Assembly (NCBI GenBank): GCA_017561935.1
Contig: JAFZBE010000053.1
Coordinates: 1-57,053 of the forward strand
DNA from: Bacteroidales bacterium
GTDB lineage: Bacteria; Bacteroidota; Bacteroidia; Bacteroidales; UBA3663
DNA: 57,053 nucleotides
Direction: 5' to 3'
The position numbers and the translations under genes were made by a program. Shown piece by piece: positions 43,608-52,610 of this stretch. How positions within the stretch are numbered: the first letter of the stretch is position 1; each line of letters opens with the position of its first letter. The notes beneath the pieces were generated by a model. That model saw only the letters and a list, made by a program, of their open reading frames with translations, was not told the origin of the DNA and did not search any database.

Positions 43608-45440
43608 ATGAAAAAATTCATTATGCTGGCCGTAGCTGCCTGCTTCGCATTCACTTCTTGCGATGACATGCTCGACTCGGTAAACTATACTGGTGCCAAC
43701 TCCGGCAACTTCCCACACAGTCCCAATGACTTGAACAAGCAGATTGCCGCCCTCTATGGCGTCATGAACCAGTACGTTACTTCTCCATTGGAGACCCCCT
43801 ATATGACCTATAACCTCATGTCGGACGAATGTAACGGTGCTGGTGGCACAGGCGACGTCGAGTCTCATGCCGTAGGTCACCTCATGACCAACAAGGATGG
43901 TCTCTACGACAACGCCTGGCATAACACCTACGTAGGTATTGCCCGCGCCAACTCCATCATCTACACCGACGAGAGCGTACTCGCCTCCATCGAGGAAAGC
44001 ACCCGCAACCAGCTCATCGGTGAGGCCTACTTCATGCGTGGACTCTTCTATCTGTGGGGCGCACAGTTCTGGGGTGACATTCCCGCCTATTGGGCACCTG
44101 CCGCTCCCAATCCATGTCCACAGCTTTCGGCCAAGGACGAGATCTATCCCCACATCATCGCCGACTTCCTGACAGCCTACAACCTCATGAAGTTCGGTGG
44201 CACCACACTGGGTGATGGCCATGCCACCAAGGGTACAGCCGCCGGCTTCCTGGCCCGTGCCTACATGTTCTACGAGGGCTTCTACAACAAGGTGGGCGAC
44301 GTTTCGGGTTCCATCCCCGACATCACTGCTCCCGAGGGTTATGCCTTCGCTTCGATCAGCAAGAACGACGTAGTGGGGGCCCTTCAGTCCACCATCAGTT
44401 CAGGCTTCTACTCACTCCTCGAAGATTATCGCATGCTTTGGACCTACAGCAACGAACTCACCGCTCCCGACTATGACTATGTCCAGGATCTCGCTGCCCA
44501 GAACAAGTATTGGGCAGGAAACGGCAATTCCGAGCAGGTGTTCCAGATCCAGTTCAGCAACTGTGCCTCTTGGAGTGGCACCATCTCAATGGGCTTCATC
44601 AACCAGCTCAGTCTCTACTGCGCGCTCCGTTGTGATGACGATGGTGCAGGCAATGCCAATGGCGACAGCCACACCTTCCCCTACGCTGTAGGTTGGGGCA
44701 TGGGCACCATGAATGCCACCCTTTGGGACGAGTGGCCCGACTCTGACCCGCGTAAGAAGGCTACCATTCTCGATGCTCAGGCCGAGCTTGAGAAGTTCGT
44801 CTTCACCACCTCCTGCACCGAGGATGCCGGTTACTACAACAAGAAACTGGTCGAGATTACCACCAAGGAAACTGCCAACAACGACCAGACAGCTGGTCCA
44901 TACACTTTCTGGAGCGTGTATCGTGAGGCTGAAGGTGCTACCCAGAACAATGGCAACTGTATGCAGGGTGAACACTACACCGACCTTGTGCTGATGCGTT
45001 ACGCCGACATTCTGCTCATGGAATCGGAGCTTACCGGCTCCACCACCAACTGGAACAAAGTACGCAAGCGCGCCGGTCTCGCCGAAGTGAGCAGCTATTC
45101 ACTCCCACAGATGAAGAACGAGCGCCGCTTCGAGTTCGCAGGTGAAGGTCTCCGTTTCAACGACCTGCGTCGCTGGTCGGGCATCAACGGTGGAGCCAGC
45201 TGTGAAGCTGCCGTGGCCTTGCAGAAACAGGAAGGCAGTCGTGTAAACTACACCGGCCGCTGGACCACCATGCGCCACGCCTCGACTGGCTGGGCTACCC
45301 GTTATGCCGAGACCGATGGCTTCCTTCCCATTCCTCCCGCTCAGATCGCCAACATCGGCGACGAGTCCGTCCTCAAGCAGAACCCCGGCTGGGGTCCCTC
45401 GCAGGCTGATGCCAACATGTCTGGTACTCCGGTATATTAA
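43608..45440 (+). CDS. SusD/RagB family nutrient-binding lipoprotein
   Basis: This 610-residue surface lipoprotein has the lipobox FTSC (about residues 14-17). The all-helical SusD fold shows in the N-terminal NQYVTSPLETP region, in EAYFMRGLFYLWGAQFWGDIP (near 143) and in the closing block ERRFEFAGEGLRFNDLRRWSG (near 505). The usual ending on numbered prolines (LPIPPAQIANI) is present. It caps the SusC barrel and binds the glycan. It lies between SusC and a glycan-binding lipoprotein. Confidence 0.95.
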   Translation: MKKFIMLAVAACFAFTSCDDMLDSVNYTGANSGNFPHSPNDLNKQIAALYGVMNQYVTSPLETPYMTYNLMSDECNGAGGTGDVESHAVGHLMTNKDGLYDNAWHNTYVGIARANSIIYTDESVLASIEESTRNQLIGEAYFMRGLFYLWGAQFWGDIPAYWAPAAPNPCPQLSAKDEIYPHIIADFLTAYNLMKFGGTTLGDGHATKGTAAGFLARAYMFYEGFYNKVGDVSGSIPDITAPEGYAFASISKNDVVGALQSTISSGFYSLLEDYRMLWTYSNELTAPDYDYVQDLAAQNKYWAGNGNSEQVFQIQFSNCASWSGTISMGFINQLSLYCALRCDDDGAGNANGDSHTFPYAVGWGMGTMNATLWDEWPDSDPRKKATILDAQAELEKFVFTTSCTEDAGYYNKKLVEITTKETANNDQTAGPYTFWSVYREAEGATQNNGNCMQGEHYTDLVLMRYADILLMESELTGSTTNWNKVRKRAGLAEVSSYSLPQMKNERRFEFAGEGLRFNDLRRWSGINGGASCEAAVALQKQEGSRVNYTGRWTTMRHASTGWATRYAETDGFLPIPPAQIANIGDESVLKQNPGWGPSQADANMSGTPVY

Positions 45441-45460
45441 TCCTATAAAAGATTACTACA

Positions 45461-46972
45461 ATGAAAAAAGCATTATATATCATCGCTGCAGCCAGCTTGA
45501 TGGTCGCTTGCGACCCCATTGAAGAGGGAGGCACTTTTACCCCCACTGCTGTCGTTGACTCACAGCTCTCGCAGCCGGGCTTCTTCACCTTTACGCAGAC
45601 CGATGCCAGCGGCAATCCCGCTGCCGACGGCAACTACTTCACCTACACCACCAACCCTGCCACCATCGTCCGTGTTTATCATTTCAATACAAGAGGCGAA
45701 GAGGAACAACTTGCCATTGGTGCATCAGGCTCATTCCCCATCTTGCCTGGCCGTGGCTCCGATCCCAATCAGAAGTTCTACGTGCAGGTGGTCAACTCCG
45801 ACCTTTCGAAGGCACAGGCCGAGTTTTCTGCCACCGTCTTCGTAAAACAGGAGCTTTCGGTGGCCGAGAAACTCATGGCTTCCAACTCCGGAAAGAAAAC
45901 CTGGAAGTGGGATCCCTCCATCAATGGCACCATCTGGGGCAACATGGGTTACCTCGGAGGCGCTGGTGCTGATGTGGCACTCTCTGCCGCAGGCCAATGG
46001 TGGGGCGTCACTGGTCCCTACGAGGACCCCGAAGCTGGCACCAACGGCTTCGAAAGCCAGCTGAACCATTCGGTCAACGACTACATGACCGGCGAAGAGG
46101 ATCTCGATGCCTACATGATATTCACTGAAAATGGCGAGATCTTAAAGTATGACAAGGACGGCCTGCTCCTCAACAGCACCAGCTACGAACTGCAGGACTA
46201 CGATGCCAATGCCATCGCCAATGGCGCATGGAAGTGCGGCATGCTTGTTACTGGCGAGAACAGTGTGCTCTGGCCATTTGAGATCAATGCTGGCGGCAAG
46301 TATGTCACCAACTTCGAGGTTTGTTACCTCACCGTTGATAAGATGTGTCTTGTTTATCCCGACGGAGGTGACTTCGGCGCCCTCGGCAACTGGGGTGAAG
46401 CCACATTCTGGCACTTCGCCAGCAACTCCGATCTGGAGGGCCTTGCTGAAGGTGTCGATGGCAATGGCAAGGCTTGGACCTGGAACACCGAATGTCCGAA
46501 TGGCGGTGTCATTTGGGGCAACATGGGCTACTGCGGTGGCAATGGCGCCGATGTCTATGCCACTGGTTTAGGCATGTGGTGGGGTGTCACCTCAGAAGCC
46601 GACTTCGGCGGCCAAACCAATCATCGTGGTGGCGATGCCATCAGTGGTGACGAGAGCATGGATGCCTACATGATCTGGAAGGATGGTGAGATCACATCCT
46701 ATAATGCAGCAGGTCAGGCCATCCGTAATGGCTCGTACGAGTTCGAAATTGTCGAAGGCAACCCCTGGAAGGTGGCTGACCTCAAGATTGAGTCGTCGAA
46801 CGGTGCCATCCTCTGGCCTTACGAGATCAACTCGAACGGCAACATGCCAAGCACCTACGATGTATGCTACATGACTGGCGATGCCATGACCCTCGTTTAT
46901 CCTGACGGCGGCGACTTCGGCGGTCTCGGCAACTGGGGCGAGGCTACGTTCTGGCAGTTCAAGGCCAAGTAA
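45461..46972 (+). CDS. Surface glycan-binding-like lipoprotein with duplicated C-terminal domain
   Basis: This 503-residue lipoprotein (lipobox MVAC, about 14-17) occupies the SusE/F (SGBP) position after SusD. An N-terminal Ig-like part (20-140) is followed by two related domains, about 146-325 and 337-503. Both contain GxIWGNMGYxGGxGADV, a WWGVT block, DAYMI, a late LVYPDGGDFG, and LGNWGEATFW. Conserved tryptophans and tyrosines suggest aromatic platforms for sugar. The family is not one I can name. Ligand identity (mannan) is inferred from the enzymes upstream. Confidence 0.85.
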   Translation: MKKALYIIAAASLMVACDPIEEGGTFTPTAVVDSQLSQPGFFTFTQTDASGNPAADGNYFTYTTNPATIVRVYHFNTRGEEEQLAIGASGSFPILPGRGSDPNQKFYVQVVNSDLSKAQAEFSATVFVKQELSVAEKLMASNSGKKTWKWDPSINGTIWGNMGYLGGAGADVALSAAGQWWGVTGPYEDPEAGTNGFESQLNHSVNDYMTGEEDLDAYMIFTENGEILKYDKDGLLLNSTSYELQDYDANAIANGAWKCGMLVTGENSVLWPFEINAGGKYVTNFEVCYLTVDKMCLVYPDGGDFGALGNWGEATFWHFASNSDLEGLAEGVDGNGKAWTWNTECPNGGVIWGNMGYCGGNGADVYATGLGMWWGVTSEADFGGQTNHRGGDAISGDESMDAYMIWKDGEITSYNAAGQAIRNGSYEFEIVEGNPWKVADLKIESSNGAILWPYEINSNGNMPSTYDVCYMTGDAMTLVYPDGGDFGGLGNWGEATFWQFKAK

Positions 46973-46990
46973 TGCTGGGCAAACACAATA

Positions 46991-47030
46991 AAACACTCCG
47001 CATAGGGCAATTCCTATGCGGAGTGTTTTT
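46991..47030. terminator. Bidirectional Rho-independent terminator
   Basis: A 16-bp stem AACACTCCGCATAGG (46991-47006 with 47013-47028) has a GCAATT loop. T-rich flanks lie on the plus side, and on the minus side after the complement of AAAACAC. It ends both the SusCD unit and the convergent DUF4369 gene, whose stop codon is at 47032. Confidence 0.93.
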
Positions 47031-47031
47031 A

Positions 47032-47703
47032 TTACCTCCTGAATCCCGGCTGCGGCTTTGTATAGTCGATCGTATCGGCCAGCAGCTCCTTGAGCTCGGC
47101 ACGGCGTGTGCTGTCGATACGCCCGGACAGCATCGTGCCAATGAATCGGGTGGCAGTATTCGGGCCGCTTGTCGTCAGCAGCTGGTAGATGAATTCTCCC
47201 TGGCTCACGGCTGCCGAGTCGGCGATGGGCTTCCAAATTTCCTCCGAAATACGTTCCTGTCGCATCTTTCCCACCTTTGCCCGCGCCATCAAGAAGTTCT
47301 GCTGATGTTCCTTCCATTCCTGCAGGAGCATGTTCTGAGGCGTTCCCTCAATGCATGAGCTGATGCTATCGAGTCGGACGCGCGTCACACCAGGCTCGGT
47401 TACCACGAGAAGTTCCTGAATGCCAAAGCGCACATGCCAGTCCAATCGCAGCACGGCCACCTGCTCCACGTTTCCCGTGAATCGGAAGGATCCGTCGCGC
47501 GCCACCGTCACCGAATCGACAGGCTTGGGCTCCGGTCCACGCATCGGCACCATGTAGAGCCACGCGCCCTCATATCGCTCAGCTGGCAGCTTACCTTCTA
47601 TTACAAACTCGCCTTCAGCAAGCCTTTCGTTCCTTCTTCCATGACATGCCGTCAAAGCCGACAGACCCGTCAGCGCTGCAACAATTACAAATATCTTCTT
47701 CAT
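47032..47703 (-). CDS. DUF4369 domain-containing lipoprotein
   Basis: The 223 residues have a lipobox (LTAC, about 17-20) followed by a beta-rich domain of the DUF4369 type (FVIEGKLPAERYEGAWLYM, then SVTVARDGSFRFTG and VLRLDW). DUF4369 is often the N-terminal part of thioredoxin-like Bacteroidetes lipoproteins, but here no thioredoxin domain follows. The last 100 residues are helical. Its leader would be about 370 nt if the promoter at 48083-48114 is used, and it contains the 268-bp hairpin element. Function is unknown. Confidence 0.75.
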   Translation of the reverse strand: MKKIFVIVAALTGLSALTACHGRRNERLAEGEFVIEGKLPAERYEGAWLYMVPMRGPEPKPVDSVTVARDGSFRFTGNVEQVAVLRLDWHVRFGIQELLVVTEPGVTRVRLDSISSCIEGTPQNMLLQEWKEHQQNFLMARAKVGKMRQERISEEIWKPIADSAAVSQGEFIYQLLTTSGPNTATRFIGTMLSGRIDSTRRAELKELLADTIDYTKPQPGFRR

Positions 47704-47758
47704 TGATGAATTGATGAAAACCTTCTATAAAACAACAAATGCTTTCATAATTATTTAG

Positions 47759-48026
47759 GTGAAAATGGCATCGTCTCTGGCTTCAATAGCCGAGACTCTG
47801 CCGGAAAATTGTGACCTTCAATAGGTCACATAAAATTGCTGACGCATAAAATATAGCTGGTCGATGTGATGACAAAGTTTTGAACCCAATGTTTTTTTTT
47901 AGGGCGATAGACATGGGACCCAGTTTTATTTTATGCACGAAGTGCAATTTTATGTCGCCATTGAGGCGACAATTTTCCGGATTGTGAGACGGGCTATTGA
48001 AGCCCACGTCTCAAATCCATTTTCAC
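47759..48026. repeat. 268-bp palindromic multi-hairpin element
   Basis: The two ends are imperfect inverted copies, both beginning GTGAAAATGG at the outside. Each half carries hairpin 1 (47773-47796; 47986-48012), the linker CCGGAAAATTGT, hairpin 2 (47811-47829; 47954-47970) and the linker ACATAAAATTGC. A small hairpin 3 (47934-47946 in the right half) and GCATAAAAT follow. The loops are TCAAT. Stems differ between halves but stay paired (hairpin 1 GTCTC/GAGAC versus GAGAC/GTCTC; hairpin 2 GTGACCT/AGGTCAC versus GTCGCC/GGCGAC). A further half-copy is at 56965-57053. No convincing open frame is inside. It is either a small non-coding mobile element (BIME- or MITE-like) or a structured leader RNA. 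Confidence 0.9.
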
Positions 48027-48082
48027 CTTCCTTTTACTTGTTATTATCCGCTTTTGTTTTCGAATCATCGAAAAGGGTGCTG

Positions 48083-48114
48083 CAAAGATAACCAATTTTT
48101 CATTTCCAGACAAA
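48083..48114 (-). promoter_or_regulatory. Leftward promoter reading through the hairpin element
   Basis: On the minus strand TTTG (48111-48114), 20 bases, then TATCTTTG (48083-48090) match the consensus exactly. A transcript from here would cross the whole 268-bp element before reaching the DUF4369 start at 47703. No other leftward promoter is evident nearer the gene. Confidence 0.7.
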
Positions 48115-48149
48115 AAATACCGCATCGTATTATCTTTTGTCCCGAAAAA

Positions 48150-48181
48150 TTTGGAAGATAACGACCGAAACGCTATCTTTG
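48150..48181 (+). promoter_or_regulatory. Promoter of the TPR regulator
   Basis: TTTG (48150-48153), 20 bases, then TATCTTTG (48174-48181) match the consensus exactly. It sets the start at the ATG at 48203, not in the open frame from 48137, which contains the promoter. Confidence 0.75.
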
Positions 48182-48202
48182 TGCGTCTCTACATTACAAG
48201 CT

Positions 48203-49861
48203 ATGAAAAATAAACGCATCATATTTACTTCACTCTCATTGCTGATTGCACTACTCTTGAGTGCAGCAGTCAGTTCATGCAATCGCAATCCGCAATATCC
48301 TGCGGTGCTTGAGACTGCCGACAGTTTGGCTTATGTCAACCCCGACAGTGCGGTAACACTGCTTCGGAGTGTGGGGGCTGAGATGTCAGCTTCCTCACCT
48401 GCTGTGCATCACCTTTATGACCTCCTCACCATCAAGGCGCAGGACAAGGCAGACTTGCCGCTTACTTCCGACAGTCTGATACTTGATATCCTGCAATACT
48501 ATGAGCATGGCGGGGATCCGAATAAACTGCCCGAAGCATATTATTATGCAGGGCGCGTCTATAGCGAACTTGGCGATGCACCCCAAGCCATCGATTATTT
48601 CCAGAAGGCACAAACTACGTTGGATGCTCTCGACCTTCGGAAGTTACCTGCCTCTCATGCTCAGCGTTATGAAAAGCTACGTGGCATAATATTGGCACAG
48701 GAAGGATATCTCTTCAAGAATCAGCATCTCTATCGTGAGTCTCAGGATTGTTTTCGTCAGGCTTTCGTCTTAGATAGTATCGATTGTGATACAGTAGGGA
48801 TGTACAAGAGTTTGCACGATATCGGTCAGGTTTTATACACGGCAGGAGATCATGAACAAGCTTTGCTCTATTTTGAATCGGCAGAGCAGATGGCTGGCAT
48901 CTTTGGAGATAGCCTAATCCAGAATTATTTGATAGTACAGAAATGCCGTTGTCTTGTCAAACTCAAGAGGTATGACGAGGTGACGATTCTTCTCAGTTCT
49001 TTCAAACCAATTTTTAATCGTGCAAATTTCGAAGTATATAATAGCCTTTTCGGAGAATATTATTGGAAAAAAGGTGAAAGCGAAAAGGCGACACCCTATT
49101 TTGCCAAATTGTTAGAATCCGGCTCCATCTATGCGCGGTCGAATGCCACTCTTTGGTTTTCCGATTATGAGACGAAGAGAGGTAATGCTAAGGAGGCTCT
49201 ACGATATATGGCTGAGTTCTCCAATCTGGAGTTGGAACTACGCAAATTGAGGAATGAAGAAGTGACGGCATTGACCAGTTCACTATACAACTATCATTTA
49301 CGCGAGCAGGAGAACCTGCGCCTCAAGGTTCGTCAAGAGGCCTTGAAGTCGCGAGTATGGCACTTGTCTGCCATTGTCATCCTCTTAGCGTGCGCCTTGT
49401 TCTTCCTCTTTCGATATATGCGTATCCGTCAGCGATACATGAAAGCCCGCAATGAGCATTTGAATCATATCCTGATCTCCATGCAGGCAGATAAGGAAGA
49501 TCGACAACGAATGCTCCAGACACAGGCTGCGCAACTCCGCAACTCCGAAATCCATCAACGCATCGCTGAAAACTGCGCAAACAATAAATCGATGAAGGAC
49601 GATGATTGGTTAGAGGTAGAAAAAACGCTGAACGAGATTACGCCTGATTTCATTCCCACTCTGAGGAGCGTCTATGACTTCTCGGATATTGAGTGGAAAA
49701 TGTCGCTTTTGACAAAATTCGGCTTCTTGCCTCCTGAAATAGGTATTGCCATCAATCGCTCTACCGTGGCTGTCTATTCGGCCAGATCGCGACTCTTCCA
49801 GAAAGTGTTCAATGGAGCCACAACCTTCAAGGATTGGCAGGCATTCATAAATTCACTCTGA
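48203..49861 (+). CDS. TPR lipoprotein/transmembrane regulator with LuxR-like C terminus
   Basis: The 552 residues have a signal with lipobox-like AVSSC (about 22-26), and then TPR repeats (about 30-370; YYYAGRVYSELGDAPQAIDYFQKA is one). One transmembrane helix lies near 396-415 (LSAIVILLACALFFLF), and a coiled-coil stretch follows. The C-terminal segment (LTKFGFLPPEIGIAINRSTVAVY, then RSRLFQKVF) resembles the HTH of LuxR-like regulators. This is a common Bacteroidales layout for membrane-anchored regulators placed beside outer-membrane receptor genes. Here the receptor/DUF4249 pair follows after 348 nt. Its last 38 codons and downstream region are repeated at 53640-53919. Confidence 0.82.
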   Translation: MKNKRIIFTSLSLLIALLLSAAVSSCNRNPQYPAVLETADSLAYVNPDSAVTLLRSVGAEMSASSPAVHHLYDLLTIKAQDKADLPLTSDSLILDILQYYEHGGDPNKLPEAYYYAGRVYSELGDAPQAIDYFQKAQTTLDALDLRKLPASHAQRYEKLRGIILAQEGYLFKNQHLYRESQDCFRQAFVLDSIDCDTVGMYKSLHDIGQVLYTAGDHEQALLYFESAEQMAGIFGDSLIQNYLIVQKCRCLVKLKRYDEVTILLSSFKPIFNRANFEVYNSLFGEYYWKKGESEKATPYFAKLLESGSIYARSNATLWFSDYETKRGNAKEALRYMAEFSNLELELRKLRNEEVTALTSSLYNYHLREQENLRLKVRQEALKSRVWHLSAIVILLACALFFLFRYMRIRQRYMKARNEHLNHILISMQADKEDRQRMLQTQAAQLRNSEIHQRIAENCANNKSMKDDDWLEVEKTLNEITPDFIPTLRSVYDFSDIEWKMSLLTKFGFLPPEIGIAINRSTVAVYSARSRLFQKVFNGATTFKDWQAFINSL

Positions 49862-50024
49862 TAATCAATCATTTGTACGATTTTACCCCTATGCAAAAAT
49901 TTTCATGCAGTCATTTGCATAATTTTTGCATAGGTTTTTTTTTGTATTCTTCACCCTTTTTTCTGATCTTTGCGCACGAGATGCCAATTTCCAAGTCAAC
50001 AACTTCGCCGATGTCAGCCCTTTC
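49745..50024 (+). repeat. 280-bp direct repeat, left copy
   Basis: It covers the last 38 codons and stop of the TPR regulator, the terminator, and about 80 further bases. The right copy, 53640-53919, has the same length with no visible indel. The two flank the TonB receptor/DUF4249 pair. Past 50024 the sequences diverge abruptly. The remaining 50025-50209 holds no gene I can see. Confidence 0.92.
49888..49944 (+). terminator. Terminator of the TPR regulator
   Basis: A perfect 14-bp stem CCTATGCAAAAATT (49888-49901 with 49921-49934) is followed by nine T. The loop holds a small ATGCA/TGCAT hairpin. The right-hand copy is at 53783-53838. Confidence 0.85.
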
Positions 50025-50209
50025 TTTTGATAACAAACCCCGTTAAAGAACATGTATGAATGTTAAGTATTTATCTACCGATGGCATATTTGGTTAAATA
50101 ATCCTACGCTCATGCAATGTTTCAAGTGTTTGCGCGTTAGATTATTGGAACAACAATTATGAAACGCAAAACAATTGATAAAATTTTTTAAAAAACAGTC
50201 CGGCAAGCA

Positions 50210-52609
50210 ATGAACAGGTTCGTGTCTTGTTTCCTTCTATCAATCCTGCTGCCTCTCGGTGCCACGGCTCAGAGCAGGCGGCAGGACAATGATGCATCGA
50301 ATTTATCGCACACATATACTATTCATGGCCATGTAATCGATGCAGAGTCGAAGGAGTCCCTCATTGATGCGAACATTCTAGTGCCGGCCCTCGAAACAGG
50401 TTGTTCCACCAACGAATACGGATACTTCAGCATCACATTGCCCGAAGGCGAAAACCTTTTGACGACTTCCTACATCGGATTTGCTTCCGACACACGCAGT
50501 ATTCGTCTTGTCCAAGATACGCTGATGACGATAGGATTGAAGCCCAGCCAAACATTGGATGAAATACTTGTGGATTCCTACATGCCAGAGACTGGAGCAT
50601 TGAGCAGTAGGAGCGGTGCAAAGACCATCTCTGTCCAGCAAATAATGAGGATGCCGGCACTATTGGGCGAAGCCGACGTAATCAAGACGCTGCATCAAGA
50701 ACCAGGCGTACAGTCCTCAATGTCGGGACAGGCAGGAATGAGCGTGCGCGGCGGCGATGCAGACCAGAATCTGTTCTTGCTTGACGGTATGATGGTCTAT
50801 AATGTAGATCACATAATGGGGTTCGAGTCCGCATTCATGCCTGATGCCGTAAAGCATGTCGATTTCTTTCGAGGATCATTCCCCGCTCGTTATGGTGGCA
50901 GGCTTTCATCGGTCACCGATGTTAGGACAAAGGACGGGGATCTGCACAATTACCACGGCACATTCTCGATAGGTTTGTTGTCATCGCATGTCAATTTGGA
51001 AGGACCCATCAGAAAGGACAAGGCTTCGTTCTTGTTCTCGGCAAGGCGAACGTATGCCGACTGGTTATTCAATGCCTTCCAGGGTATCACCGATGCTGAG
51101 ATTGACCACCTCGGCCTGTATTTCTGTGATCTAAACGCAAAGGTCAACTATAGGATAGGCGACAGGGATCGTGCCTATGTTAGCTTTTATAGGGGCAGGG
51201 ATGTGATGGATGTCACCGACAGGAACAACAGTGAATATAAAGAGAGCAGAAGTACCGACAAGACCGCTCAAGACCTTCATTGGGGTAACACGCTGTATCA
51301 ATTACGATGGAATCATATTATTAGCCCTGGGCTATTCGCAAACGTTTCGGTTGGATACAACCGTTTCCGTCTGTCGAACCTTGCGGAAAACCAGAATGAG
51401 GAATACTACGAGGGTCGTCTTGTTGGTCGTCAGTTCTCCAATCTTGAATACCAGTCGGGAATAGACGATCTCTCAGCATCCATCAGCCTTGACCATCATC
51501 TCGGCGTTTCCCATCATTTGCGTTACGGTATTCAGCATATTCAACATAAGTTCCGTCCAGAACTCCAATCCAGTCGTGTAAAGTCATTCGAAGCTGACAG
51601 CTCGGACTCCGACGAAACCTTCCGGAGTGACGACGAAACCATCCGAGCCTATGAGACATCGGTATATGCCGAAGACGACATGAATCTTGGAAGCCGATGG
51701 CAGATGAATGCAGGTATCCGTGCAGTTTTGTTCACGGTGCAGGACATGACCTATCCTGCTTTCGAACCGAGGCTATCGTCAAGCAGCATCATAATGCCGG
51801 GACTTCGTGCAAAGATCTCCTACTCTATTATGCACCAGTATGTGCACAAAATCACGTCATCGCAAATCGCCTCACCCAGCGACCTGTGGGTTCCCGTGAC
51901 CAAGAGCCTGAAGCCGATGTTAGCACACCAGTGGACCATTGGCATGGCACATACTGCGCTGATGGGATGGGAATTCGAAGTCGATGCCTTTTGGAAGGAG
52001 ATGCATAATGTAATCGATGTCATTGATGGGGCCAGTTTCTTCGGCAACTCGAAGGGCTGGGAAGGCAAAGTCACCAGTGGGAGGGGACGTTCATTCGGTT
52101 TGGAATTCAGTGCGAGCAAAACAACAGGACGCACAACGGGCATGGCAAATTATACGTTGTCAAAATCAGACCGATGGTTCCCCGATGGTCGAATCAACAG
52201 CGGCAACAAGTTCCCCTATCGCTATGACCGACGCCATGTCGTTCATTTTGTGCTCAACCACCAATTGACCGACCATATCGATATCAATGCTTCGTGGAGA
52301 TTTACTTCCGGTGCGTGGATTACCGTGGCCAAGCAACAGACGGTATATATCGAGCCTGGAGGAAACCTGATAGGAGGTGACTACTACAGTCATCGCAACA
52401 ACTACCGACTTTCGCCGACACATCAGCTTGACCTGTCTATCAACTTCCATCGTCCAAAACGGCGGGGTGAAGGCATCTGGAACTTCAGTCTTATGAACGC
52501 CTATTGCCACCTGAACCAGGACATGGTTTTCTTGGAAGATGCCAGTGTCCTGAAGCAGATTACCGTGATTCCGATACTGCCATCCTTTTCCTATACATAC
52601 AGATTCTGA
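50210..52609 (+). CDS. TonB-dependent receptor with CarboxypepD_reg-like domain
   Basis: This 799-residue outer-membrane receptor has a signal peptide (1-20, ending ATAQ). A CarboxypepD_reg-like domain follows (about 38-115; YTIHGHVIDAESKESLIDANI), then a plug (about 140-235; GMSVRGGDADQNLFLLDG and FFRGSFPARYGGR). A 22-strand-type barrel ends in SFSYTYRF. It is shorter than SusC types and has no SusD beside it. The following gene is a DUF4249 lipoprotein, a partnership common in Bacteroidetes. Cargo is unknown. It lies between the 280-bp direct repeats. Confidence 0.9.
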   Translation: MNRFVSCFLLSILLPLGATAQSRRQDNDASNLSHTYTIHGHVIDAESKESLIDANILVPALETGCSTNEYGYFSITLPEGENLLTTSYIGFASDTRSIRLVQDTLMTIGLKPSQTLDEILVDSYMPETGALSSRSGAKTISVQQIMRMPALLGEADVIKTLHQEPGVQSSMSGQAGMSVRGGDADQNLFLLDGMMVYNVDHIMGFESAFMPDAVKHVDFFRGSFPARYGGRLSSVTDVRTKDGDLHNYHGTFSIGLLSSHVNLEGPIRKDKASFLFSARRTYADWLFNAFQGITDAEIDHLGLYFCDLNAKVNYRIGDRDRAYVSFYRGRDVMDVTDRNNSEYKESRSTDKTAQDLHWGNTLYQLRWNHIISPGLFANVSVGYNRFRLSNLAENQNEEYYEGRLVGRQFSNLEYQSGIDDLSASISLDHHLGVSHHLRYGIQHIQHKFRPELQSSRVKSFEADSSDSDETFRSDDETIRAYETSVYAEDDMNLGSRWQMNAGIRAVLFTVQDMTYPAFEPRLSSSSIIMPGLRAKISYSIMHQYVHKITSSQIASPSDLWVPVTKSLKPMLAHQWTIGMAHTALMGWEFEVDAFWKEMHNVIDVIDGASFFGNSKGWEGKVTSGRGRSFGLEFSASKTTGRTTGMANYTLSKSDRWFPDGRINSGNKFPYRYDRRHVVHFVLNHQLTDHIDINASWRFTSGAWITVAKQQTVYIEPGGNLIGGDYYSHRNNYRLSPTHQLDLSINFHRPKRRGEGIWNFSLMNAYCHLNQDMVFLEDASVLKQITVIPILPSFSYTYRF

Positions 52610-52610
52610 C

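Noticed and set aside
47759..48026. Attenuator or simple terminator pair
   Set aside because: There are several hairpins per half in inverted symmetry with conserved linkers and no T-tracts after the stems, so simple termination does not explain it.
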